A stretch of DNA of 64,000 nucleotides, from assembly GCF_000274605.1 (NCBI RefSeq), contig NZ_AKNV01000003.1, positions 207,994 to 271,993 of the forward strand, written 5' to 3'. A program made the translations under genes and the position numbers. Positions 20,156 through 27,540 of the stretch are shown here, piece by piece. The DNA is from Helicobacter pylori NQ4053 (GTDB lineage: Bacteria; Campylobacterota; Campylobacteria; Campylobacterales; Helicobacteraceae). The notes beneath the pieces were generated by a model that had not been told where the DNA came from, searched no databases, and was given only the letters and a program-made list of their open reading frames with translations. Within the stretch, counting starts at the first letter, position 1. The number at the start of each line of letters is the position of its first letter.

Positions 20156-21501
20156 TCACATCGCTTGGGGGTGTGGAATATTTTGAAAGGCAATGTCTTG
20201 CTTTCTTAAAAAATCCACAAACTAATCCACAAAATGAGCAATGCATTCCAGGAGTGTTTTCGTATCAAGAAAACAAAATTTCTTTTTCTTTTGTGGTTTT
20301 AGGAGAAATTAAAGAGATCCACTCTTTGCAATACCAAACGCTCTATATTGTGGATAACAAAAAACGATACACTCTTTGCAAGCTTTATGATCGCATTGTT
20401 TTAGGTCATGCTTTAGGGCATCCCACACCAATCACGCTCTATTATGAATGGCTGTTTGATGATTGGATCGATCCAGAAAAAATTATGGGCGATCGTTTTG
20501 TTTGCAGAACAAACTATTTAGAAAGCTTTTTTACGACCAAGAAGCATTTGCTACCTGATGCATTATTTAAAGTAGATGAAAGTGGGTGTGAAAGTTATCA
20601 TGAGAATGACGATAAGGACTTTATCCTACAATCATTTTATATTCAAAATGATTTTTTATCCCAAAGATATGAAAAAGACAAGATAAAAGCAAAATCTAAT
20701 TTGATTCCTAAAAGACAGAATCGTTTATTAACTTATCAATTTGATTTGTCTTTGGAATGCAATATAATTTTTGAAACCCTTGAAAAATTAGCGCTTATTG
20801 CTGAAGCGATTAAAAACTTTTTTATTTTGATTTATGCTCATTCTAATTTTGACATCCAAATTGACTATATCCAATTCAAGCTTTCTAATAAAGACATTAC
20901 AGCAATAAGAAACACTTACAAAAAAGATAAAAAGTCTATGGAGATAGATCTTTATGGGATTGCTATAAATTTCCAACGGATAGACAATTTTTCTGTAATA
21001 CTTGAAAAATGGATTGTTTTTTATATCAAAGACAATAGAGATTTCCAACTTGCAAGTATTTTAGACATTATCAATAAAAAAGATCCAATTATTCACTTGT
21101 ATTTGGACATGTTTGTATTGATTAGCATGATTGAAAGTTTTTTAAAGAAACCACAACAAACAAAACTCCATGAAAAACTCTCTGAATTTTTTAAAATTTC
21201 ATTATCTAGGACAAAATGCGATCAAACGAAAAATTATTTTAATGATAAATGTCAAGAAGATCTAATCCAACAGATTGTTGACTGCCGTAACTCTCTAGCG
21301 CACGGAAGAAGTTTAAAGCTTGATACAAACAAAGCTACAGACATTAGCCATGCTTTTATAGATTTCAAGCAAATTGTCATTGAATTTTTCTTTGGCGAGA
21401 TAGGATTAAGTGGTTTTATTACAAACAATTTTGGTTTTCTTAACAAAGTTAAATTAAGAAACCCCCCAAAAACAGAAAAAATCACCGAGTCAAACCGCTA
21501 A
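20152..21501 (+). CDS. HEPN-domain protein resembling anti-phage ApeA
   Basis: 449 residues from a GTG overlapping the previous stop (GTGA). The N-terminal part is beta-rich with no motif I can name. The C-terminal part (about 310-415) is helical and holds RNSLAHG, with R379-N380 and H384: the Rx4-6H signature of HEPN ribonucleases. Size, layout (N-terminal sensor-like domain, C-terminal HEPN) and position behind a restriction system fit ApeA-type abortive-infection proteins; this is inference without a search. The gene looks more AT-rich than its neighbours, suggesting transfer. Likely effect: RNA cleavage on infection. A HEPN protein of another family remains possible. Confidence 0.65.
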   Translation: MITSLGGVEYFERQCLAFLKNPQTNPQNEQCIPGVFSYQENKISFSFVVLGEIKEIHSLQYQTLYIVDNKKRYTLCKLYDRIVLGHALGHPTPITLYYEWLFDDWIDPEKIMGDRFVCRTNYLESFFTTKKHLLPDALFKVDESGCESYHENDDKDFILQSFYIQNDFLSQRYEKDKIKAKSNLIPKRQNRLLTYQFDLSLECNIIFETLEKLALIAEAIKNFFILIYAHSNFDIQIDYIQFKLSNKDITAIRNTYKKDKKSMEIDLYGIAINFQRIDNFSVILEKWIVFYIKDNRDFQLASILDIINKKDPIIHLYLDMFVLISMIESFLKKPQQTKLHEKLSEFFKISLSRTKCDQTKNYFNDKCQEDLIQQIVDCRNSLAHGRSLKLDTNKATDISHAFIDFKQIVIEFFFGEIGLSGFITNNFGFLNKVKLRNPPKTEKITESNR

Positions 21502-21545
21502 AACCCCCTAGAAAATTTAAAATTTTAAGTTTTAGGGGTGTTTTT
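21500..21545 (+). terminator. Rho-independent terminator after the defence operon
   Basis: CCCCCTA pairs with TAGGGG across an AT-rich inner stem (AAAATTT-type repeats), followed by TGTTTTT. It closes the restriction/HEPN transcript and separates it from the porin gene. Confidence 0.7.
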
Positions 21546-21575
21546 CTTAAGAATTTAGGTTTTTTATAGATTATT

Positions 21576-21592
21576 ATGTTATTATTATACGA
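21576..21592 (+). promoter_or_regulatory. Promoter motif of the Hor porin gene
   Basis: ATGTTATTATTATACGA includes a TATTAT/ATTATA -10-like core about 35-45 bases before the start codon. A nearly identical 17-mer stands before hopE (60128-60144), with 15 of 17 bases the same, so the two porin-family genes seem to share promoter architecture. Confidence 0.45.
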
Positions 21593-21622
21593 AATGTAGA
21601 CTTTTAGAAGGAAAAATGTTGT

Positions 21623-22435
21623 ATGAAAAAGTTTGTAGTGTTTAAAACGCTCTGTTTATCGGTAGTGTTAGGTAATAGTCTTGTGGCAGCAGAAGGCAGC
21701 ACAGAAGTGCAAAAGCAATTGGAAAAGCCAAAAGATTATAAAGCAGTGAAAGGCGAGCAAAACGCTTGGTATTTGGGGATTAGCTATCAAGTCGGTCAGG
21801 CTTCACAAAGCGTTAAAAACCCCCCCAAAAGCAGTGAATTTAACTATCCTAAGTTCCCTGTGGGTAAAACCGACTATCTGGCCGTTATGCAAGGCTTAGG
21901 GCTTACTGTGGGTTATAAGCAGTTTTTTGGGGAGAAGAGATGGTTTGGTGCGCGCTATTACGGCTTTATGGATTATGGGCATGCCGTATTTGGAGCGAAC
22001 GCTTTGACATCAGATAATGGTGGGGTGTGTGAGCTTCACCAACCATGTGCGACCAAAGTAGGGACAATGGGCAATCTGTCTGACATGTTCACTTATGGTG
22101 TGGGTATTGACACTTTATACAATGTCATCAATAAAGAGGATGCGAGTTTTGGATTCTTTTTTGGGGCTCAAATCGCGGGCAACTCTTGGGGTAATACGAC
22201 AGGGGCCTTTTTGGAAACTAAAAGCCCTTATAAGCACACTTCCTATAGCCTTGATCCGGCGATTTTCCAATTCCTTTTTAATTTAGGGATCCGCACCCAT
22301 ATTGGCCGGCATCAAGAATTTGACTTTGGCGTGAAGATTCCTACTATCAATGTTTATTATTTTAACCATGGGAATTTGAGCTTCACTTACCGCCGTCAAT
22401 ACAGCCTTTATGTAGGGTATCGTTACAATTTCTGA
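21623..22435 (+). CDS. horF: Outer-membrane protein of the Hor/Hop family
   Basis: Starts with a Sec signal (MKKFVVFKTLCLSVVLGNSLVAA) and ends in alternating aromatic residues with a terminal F (SLYVGYRYNF), the H. pylori outer-membrane barrel signature. The mature part has the family's NAWYLGISYQVGQ start and the FGARYYGFMDYGHA motif. 270 residues, one of the small Hor-type porins. The gene symbol comes from genome-order knowledge (HP0671 equivalent) and is moderately sure. AGAAGG precedes the ATG. Bounded by terminators on both sides, so monocistronic. Confidence 0.85.
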   Translation: MKKFVVFKTLCLSVVLGNSLVAAEGSTEVQKQLEKPKDYKAVKGEQNAWYLGISYQVGQASQSVKNPPKSSEFNYPKFPVGKTDYLAVMQGLGLTVGYKQFFGEKRWFGARYYGFMDYGHAVFGANALTSDNGGVCELHQPCATKVGTMGNLSDMFTYGVGIDTLYNVINKEDASFGFFFGAQIAGNSWGNTTGAFLETKSPYKHTSYSLDPAIFQFLFNLGIRTHIGRHQEFDFGVKIPTINVYYFNHGNLSFTYRRQYSLYVGYRYNF

Positions 22436-22453
22436 TTTAAAACGCTTGTTTTT

Positions 22454-22482
22454 CTCTAATTGGATTTTCAATTAGAGTTTTC
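22454..22482 (+). terminator. Terminator after horF
   Basis: Perfect 9-bp inverted repeat CTCTAATTG / CAATTAGAG with a GATTTT loop, followed by TTTTC. Confidence 0.75.
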
Positions 22483-22593
22483 TTGCATAAACCACCGCTT
22501 TCTTTTGAAACATTTTTTAAAGTTTTTTGAAAATTAGAATTAAAATCTTTTTGATCATGTTATGATAGTTCAAAAAATTAACAAGGATTAAGC

Positions 22594-23766
22594 ATGTTAT
22601 ATTCCTCTAAAATCCAATCCCTTTCAGAATCCGCAACGATCGCTATCAGCACGCTCGCTAAAGAATTGAAATCGCAAGGAAAAGATATTTTAAGTTTTTC
22701 AGCGGGCGAGCCTGATTTTGACACCCCACAAGCGATTAAAGATGCGGCTATAAAAGCCCTAAATGACGGCTTCACCAAATACACGCCAGTGGCTGGGATT
22801 CCTGAATTACTCAAAGCGATCGCTTTTAAATTGAAAAAAGAAAACAACTTGGATTATGAGCTGAGTGAAATTCTAGTGAGCAATGGCGCTAAGCAAAGCC
22901 TGTTCAATGCGATTCAAGCCTTAATAGGGGAGGGCGATGAGGTGGTTATCCCTGTGCCTTTTTGGGTAACTTACCCTGAGCTTGTGAAATACAGCGGAGG
23001 GGTGAGTCAATTCATTCAAACCGATGAAAAAAGCCATTTTAAAATCACCCCCAAGCAGCTTAAAGACGCTTTAAGCCCCAAAACAAAAATGCTCATTCTC
23101 ACCACCCCATCAAACCCTACCGGCATGCTTTATAGTAAGGCGGAATTAGAGGCTTTAGGCGAAGTTTTAAAAGACACCAAAGTTTGGGTGCTTAGCGATG
23201 AAATTTATGAAAAGCTTGTTTATAAAGGGGAGTTTGTTTCTTGCGCAGCAGTGAGTGAAGAGATGAACAAACGCACCATTACCATTAACGGCTTGAGCAA
23301 GTCAGTAGCGATGACAGGCTGGCGTATGGGCTATGCGGCGAGTAAGGATAAAAAATTAGTCAAATTGATGAATAACTTGCAAAGTCAATGCACTTCCAAT
23401 ATCAATTCTATCACGCAAATGGCTTCTATTGTGGCGCTTGAGGGGTTGGTGGATAAGGAAATTGAAACGATGCGTCAGGCTTTTGAGAAGCGCTGTGATT
23501 TAGCCCACGCAAAAATCAATGCGATTGAAGGGCTGAGTGCTTTAAAACCTGATGGGGCGTTTTATTTGTTTATCCATATCGGTAGCCTTTGTGGGGGGGA
23601 TTCGATGCGATTTTGCCATGAGTTGTTAGAAAAAGAAGGCGTAGCGTTAGTGCCTGGAAAGGCTTTTGGATTGGAAGGCTATGTCCGTTTGTCTTTTGCA
23701 TGCTCAGAAGAGCAGATTGAAAAGGGGATTGAACGCATCGCTCGCTTTGTCAAATCAAAGGGATAA
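22594..23766 (+). CDS. aspB: Class I PLP aminotransferase (aspartate aminotransferase type)
   Basis: Transfers amino groups between aspartate and 2-oxoglutarate or related keto acids. 390 residues with the fold type I pattern: FSAGEPDFDTP near the N-terminus, NPTGMLYS, SDEIYEKLVY, the PLP-lysine motif GLSKSVAMTGWRMGY, and a C-terminal Arg in VRLSFA. A TATGAT -10-like box at 22561-22566 and ACAAGGA before the ATG suggest its own promoter. Substrate range cannot be told from sequence. Confidence 0.92.
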   Translation: MLYSSKIQSLSESATIAISTLAKELKSQGKDILSFSAGEPDFDTPQAIKDAAIKALNDGFTKYTPVAGIPELLKAIAFKLKKENNLDYELSEILVSNGAKQSLFNAIQALIGEGDEVVIPVPFWVTYPELVKYSGGVSQFIQTDEKSHFKITPKQLKDALSPKTKMLILTTPSNPTGMLYSKAELEALGEVLKDTKVWVLSDEIYEKLVYKGEFVSCAAVSEEMNKRTITINGLSKSVAMTGWRMGYAASKDKKLVKLMNNLQSQCTSNINSITQMASIVALEGLVDKEIETMRQAFEKRCDLAHAKINAIEGLSALKPDGAFYLFIHIGSLCGGDSMRFCHELLEKEGVALVPGKAFGLEGYVRLSFACSEEQIEKGIERIARFVKSKG

Positions 23767-23848
23767 AAAAATTGGTATTTAAAAAAGGGGGGACTTAATC
23801 TTGTTTGGAATTTGATATTGTAGTTAGTGGCGTAGCGTGGTATAGTGG

Positions 23849-23888
23849 TTTGACTTAAAAGTTTGAAAAGTGCAGTTTTCATAACTAA
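23849..23888 (+). other. difH-like chromosome dimer resolution site
   Basis: Within the otherwise gene-free 23767-23929 segment lies TGACTTAAAAGTTTGAAAAG followed by TGCAGTTTTCATAACT, two imperfect inverted arms (ACTTAAAAGTTT / AGTTATGAAAACT on the other strand) around a short centre. Arms of this form next to a xerH gene are what is known of difH, the XerH recombination site of Helicobacter. It lies about 110 bp upstream of xerH. No computed match was made. Confidence 0.8.
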
Positions 23889-23929
23889 ATGAATTTTTTT
23901 GAGAAATAAAGGAATAATAAGGAATAATT

Positions 23930-23989
23930 ATGACAATAATATTTGGAGAAGGATCCTATATCATTGATTTGCACTTAATAGATGACTAA
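23930..23989 (+). CDS. Short upstream ORF (19 codons) before xerH
   Basis: An ATG preceded by AAGGAAT opens a 19-codon frame starting MTIIFGEG and ending LIDD. It stops 6 nt before the xerH ATG and is in the same frame. xerH itself has no clear ribosome site, so the upstream ORF could feed ribosomes to it by coupling. It could also be a decayed N-terminus of an older gene. No homologue recognised. Confidence 0.4.
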   Translation: MTIIFGEGSYIIDLHLIDD

Positions 23990-23995
23990 ACCCCA

Positions 23996-25066
23996 ATGAA
24001 GCACCCCCTAGAAGAATTAAAAGACCCTGTAGAAAATCTTTTGCTGTGGATTGGGCGCTTTTTGCGTTACAAATGCACAAGCCTATCTAATTCCCAAGTG
24101 AAAGATCAAAACAAGGTTTTTGAATGCTTGAACGAATTCAATCATGCGTTCATCAATTCAAGCCAATTAGAAAAAGTTTGCAAAAAAGCCCGCAGTGCCG
24201 GATTATTAGGTATCAATACCTATGCACTGCCCCTACTCAAATTTTACGAATACGCTCAAAAGCTTTCTTTAAAATCGCTCAAAAGCATAGACGAAGTCAT
24301 GTTGGCTGAATTTTTGAGTATTTATACCGGGGGTTTGAGTTTAGCCACCAAGAAAAATTACCGGATCGCCCTACTCGGGCTTTTTAGCTACATAGACAAG
24401 CAAAATCAAGATGAAAATGAAAAATCTTATATTTATAATATCACGCTTAAAAATATCAGCGGAGCAAATCAAAGTGCGGGCAACAAGCTCCCTACTCATT
24501 TAAACAATGAAGAATTAGAAAAATTTTTAGAAAGCATTGATAAAATAGAAATGTCCGCTAAAGTGCGCGCGAGAAACCGCCTGCTCATTAAAATCATCGT
24601 TTTTACAGGCATGCGTTCTAATGAAGCCTTGCAGCTTAAAATAAAGGATTTTACTTTAGAAAATGGCTGTTATACGATTTTGATTAAAGGTAAGGGCGAT
24701 AAATACAGAGCGGTGATGCTCAAAGCTTTCCACATTGAGAGCCTTTTAAAAGAATGGCTCATAGAAAGGGAATTGTATCCTGTTAAAAACGATTTATTGT
24801 TTTGCAACCAAAAAGGCAGCGCTTTAACGCAAGCGTATTTGTATAAGCAAGTGGAGCGCATCATCAATTTTGCAGGACTCAGGCGAGAGAAAAATGGGGC
24901 GCACATGTTAAGGCATTCTTTTGCGACCTTGCTTTATCAAAAACGCCATGATTTGATTTTGGTTCAAGAAGCTCTAGGGCATGCGAGCTTGAACACGAGT
25001 AGGATTTACACGCATTTTGACAAACAGCGTTTAGAAGAAGCGGCGAGCATTTGGGAAGAAAATTAA
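23996..25066 (+). CDS. xerH: Tyrosine recombinase XerH
   Basis: Single-recombinase Xer protein that resolves chromosome dimers at difH and helps segregation. The N-terminal core-binding domain is at about 1-170. The catalytic domain shows Arg in TGMRSNEAL, the beta-hairpin Lys in KGKGDKYRAV, HMLRHSFATLL (His/Arg), LGHAS (His) and the nucleophile Y338 in SRIYTHFD. Full set of catalytic residues, so active. 356 residues. The difH-like site lies just upstream. Confidence 0.95.
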   Translation: MKHPLEELKDPVENLLLWIGRFLRYKCTSLSNSQVKDQNKVFECLNEFNHAFINSSQLEKVCKKARSAGLLGINTYALPLLKFYEYAQKLSLKSLKSIDEVMLAEFLSIYTGGLSLATKKNYRIALLGLFSYIDKQNQDENEKSYIYNITLKNISGANQSAGNKLPTHLNNEELEKFLESIDKIEMSAKVRARNRLLIKIIVFTGMRSNEALQLKIKDFTLENGCYTILIKGKGDKYRAVMLKAFHIESLLKEWLIERELYPVKNDLLFCNQKGSALTQAYLYKQVERIINFAGLRREKNGAHMLRHSFATLLYQKRHDLILVQEALGHASLNTSRIYTHFDKQRLEEAASIWEEN

Positions 25067-25129
25067 AAAACACCCCCCTACTCCCTTAAAAAAAGGATTT
25101 TTACCATAGAATAACCAAAACCCCATTTT

Positions 25130-25636
25130 TTAAGAAATTAAAGAGTTTTTAGCTTGCTGGTTTAAAATTTTGCTTTCAAATTCTAACAGCCACTTTTTGA
25201 CTTCTATACCCCCATTATACCCCCCTAAAGCGCCATTTTTACGCACCACTCTATGACAAGGCACGATCAAAGAAATAGGGTTATTGCGATTAGCGTTGCC
25301 AACAGCTCTGCAAGATTTAGGGTTATTAATGAGCTTTGCGATTTCATCGTAACTTTTTGTTTTACCATAAGGGATAGTCATTAACGCAGACCAAACTTGT
25401 TTTTGAAAAAAAGTCCCTATCAAATCTAAAGGCGCATCAAATTCAAAAAGTTGTCCCAAGAAATAACGCTCCAAGGCTTGAACGCTGAGTTTTAGCGGGG
25501 TATTCATAGGGGTATTATGAGAAAAATTGGCCGCATCAAAATCCAATCTCAACAAATGGCTCTCATTAGCGCACAAATGCAAATACTCTAAAGGGAAACT
25601 CTTAGGGGTCTTAAAATAGTAGTGGTATAAAACCAT
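25130..25636 (-). CDS. ogt: Methylated-DNA-protein cysteine methyltransferase
   Basis: Suicide repair protein taking the methyl group from O6-methylguanine onto a cysteine. The active-site motif VPCHRVV is followed by NGALGGYNGG, and FQKQVWSALMTIPYGKT precedes it. 168 residues from ATG 25636; an in-frame TTG one codon earlier touches the stop of the upstream permease gene. The two minus-strand genes are 3 nt apart and probably one transcript. Confidence 0.94.
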   Translation of the reverse strand: MVLYHYYFKTPKSFPLEYLHLCANESHLLRLDFDAANFSHNTPMNTPLKLSVQALERYFLGQLFEFDAPLDLIGTFFQKQVWSALMTIPYGKTKSYDEIAKLINNPKSCRAVGNANRNNPISLIVPCHRVVRKNGALGGYNGGIEVKKWLLEFESKILNQQAKNSLIS

Positions 25637-25639
25637 CAA

Positions 25640-26407
25640 TTAAAAAAAGAGTTTGTATAAAATAATCAATAACGACAAACCATACACCCCTAAAATCAAA
25701 GCTTTATGCATCTTTTCATTCAAAAGCCCCATGATCCATTTAATCCCAATGCTCACGCCCATAACAGAGCCTAATCCCACAATCGCCCCTGCTACTAGCA
25801 CTTCTTTATTAATGATGTGGTGATAGATTAAGGAAAAAGCTCCTGAAATGGAAGAAAACAGAATAAAAAATAACCCTAACGCCACGCATTTTTTAGAATC
25901 ATACCCTAAAAAATAATGCATCAAAGGCACCATGAGCATCCCCCCACCAATCCCTAAAGTGATGGCAAAAAACCCTGTGAGCGCGCCAATTAAAAATAAT
26001 TTTAAACCTTGCAATTGATAGCGCTTGGTACCCGCTATAAAATCTTTTTTTTTGGGTTTCAAAACAAATTGGATCATAGAATACACGACTAAAAGCGCGA
26101 AAATAACCATTAAAATTTTACTGGAAACGATTTTTAAAATGAAACCGCTAAAACTCGCTCCTATCAGCCCCCCTGCCCCTATCAACAAGCCTAAAGAAAA
26201 ATCAAGCGATTTTTTTTTGAAATTCAAAACAGATCCCACGAACGATGAAAGCGCCATTTGCAAAATGGAAATGCCGATGGATTCTTCAAAAGAATGCCCG
26301 GTTGCGAGCATGATAGGGACAATGATCATCCCCCCACCAATGCCAAAGATCCCTGATAGAATGCCAGTAAAAAGCCCTATCGTTATGTATAACGCATAAA
26401 TATCCAT
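25640..26407 (-). CDS. TSUP-family membrane permease (TauE/SafE-like)
   Basis: 255-residue integral membrane protein with about eight helices. The two halves repeat the family motif: GIFGIGGGMIIVP near the N-terminus and TLGIGGGMLMVP in the middle. TSUP proteins export or import sulfite, sulfonates or organosulfur anions; the substrate here is unknown. It leads into ogt. Confidence 0.88.
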   Translation of the reverse strand: MDIYALYITIGLFTGILSGIFGIGGGMIIVPIMLATGHSFEESIGISILQMALSSFVGSVLNFKKKSLDFSLGLLIGAGGLIGASFSGFILKIVSSKILMVIFALLVVYSMIQFVLKPKKKDFIAGTKRYQLQGLKLFLIGALTGFFAITLGIGGGMLMVPLMHYFLGYDSKKCVALGLFFILFSSISGAFSLIYHHIINKEVLVAGAIVGLGSVMGVSIGIKWIMGLLNEKMHKALILGVYGLSLLIILYKLFF

Positions 26408-26531
26408 AAAAACCCTTAAAAAAGTAAAACCCCCCCTATAAAACCCCTCTAAAAGAAAATTAAAAATAACTCTATTCTAATCAAACACCAATAACCAAAC
26501 CCCCTAAACAACGCTTTTAAAAGTCATGCTT

Positions 26532-27479
26532 TTATTGGTCTGTTTTGTTTTTACAACACAAAGCATGCGAATCATCATTGGGTTCGCTAATAGAGAGGTT
26601 TCTTAATTCATAAGCCAATTTGATAGACGCCATAGCGTCATCCAAGCCAAACCCCCCTTGAGCTAAAATCTGTTTGTAGCTTTCTATATACAGATTATCA
26701 AAGCTTTGCGTGAGATTGACTTCTTCGCCCTCTAGGATCATTTTATGATAAACTTTTTCTTTAGCCACTCCCATGTGTTCTGGATTGATGGAAAAAAACC
26801 ATCTTATTTTGGCATGCTCTAAAAAGAGTATCCCGCACACGCAATCAGGCTCTTCTCTATTGATAACCTTGTCTTTAACGCCTCCAAACAAATACAATAA
26901 AGTGTCAAAGATATTCACTCCCATTTGAGTGGCTAACCCCCCACTCCTATTCACATCGGCTCGCCATGAAGAAAAATACCATTTCCCTTGAACGCTGATA
27001 TAAGTGAGCGTGATGTCAAACACCTTTTCAGGGTTTTTGTCTAATTCGCTCTTAATTTTTTCTTTCAAAGCCAGCGTGTCGCAATGCAAGCGCAAGGGCA
27101 AAAGACTAAACACCCTTTTTTGGTATTTCACCTCTAAATCTTTCAATTCTTGTATTTCGCCAGGGTCTAAAACTAAGGGTTTTTCACAAATCACATGCAT
27201 GCCGTTTCTTAACCCGAAACGGATGTGATCAAAATGCGTGTGCGTGGGCGTGCAAACGCTCAAATAGTTGATTTCTTTACCCATAGCCTTAGATTGCTCT
27301 AAATGCTTTTCAAAATCTTCAATATTGGTAAAAAACTCTGATTGCGGGAAATACTCATCTAAAACCCCCACGCTATCATGAACATCAAAAGAGCAATCCA
27401 AAAAATGCCCTGTATCTCTAATGGCCTGCAAGTGCTTGGGAGCGATAAACCCCCCTGAACCAATCATCGCAAAAAGCAT
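26532..27479 (-). CDS. Gfo/Idh/MocA-family oxidoreductase (WbpB-like)
   Basis: NAD(P)-dependent sugar-type dehydrogenase. The Rossmann start is AMIGSGGFIAPKHLQAI, the EKP motif reads HVICEKPLVLDP, and a C-terminal alpha/beta substrate domain follows. AAGGAAG precedes the ATG. In Helicobacter it is often named lipopolysaccharide biosynthesis protein WbpB; the sugar substrate cannot be read from the sequence, and no other sugar gene is adjacent. 315 residues. Confidence 0.85.
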   Translation of the reverse strand: MLFAMIGSGGFIAPKHLQAIRDTGHFLDCSFDVHDSVGVLDEYFPQSEFFTNIEDFEKHLEQSKAMGKEINYLSVCTPTHTHFDHIRFGLRNGMHVICEKPLVLDPGEIQELKDLEVKYQKRVFSLLPLRLHCDTLALKEKIKSELDKNPEKVFDITLTYISVQGKWYFSSWRADVNRSGGLATQMGVNIFDTLLYLFGGVKDKVINREEPDCVCGILFLEHAKIRWFFSINPEHMGVAKEKVYHKMILEGEEVNLTQSFDNLYIESYKQILAQGGFGLDDAMASIKLAYELRNLSISEPNDDSHALCCKNKTDQ

Positions 27480-27540
27480 TCATCTTCCTTAAATAATTTT
27501 AAATCTCATTTTAGCAAAGATTAGCTTATTTAAGCTTATA

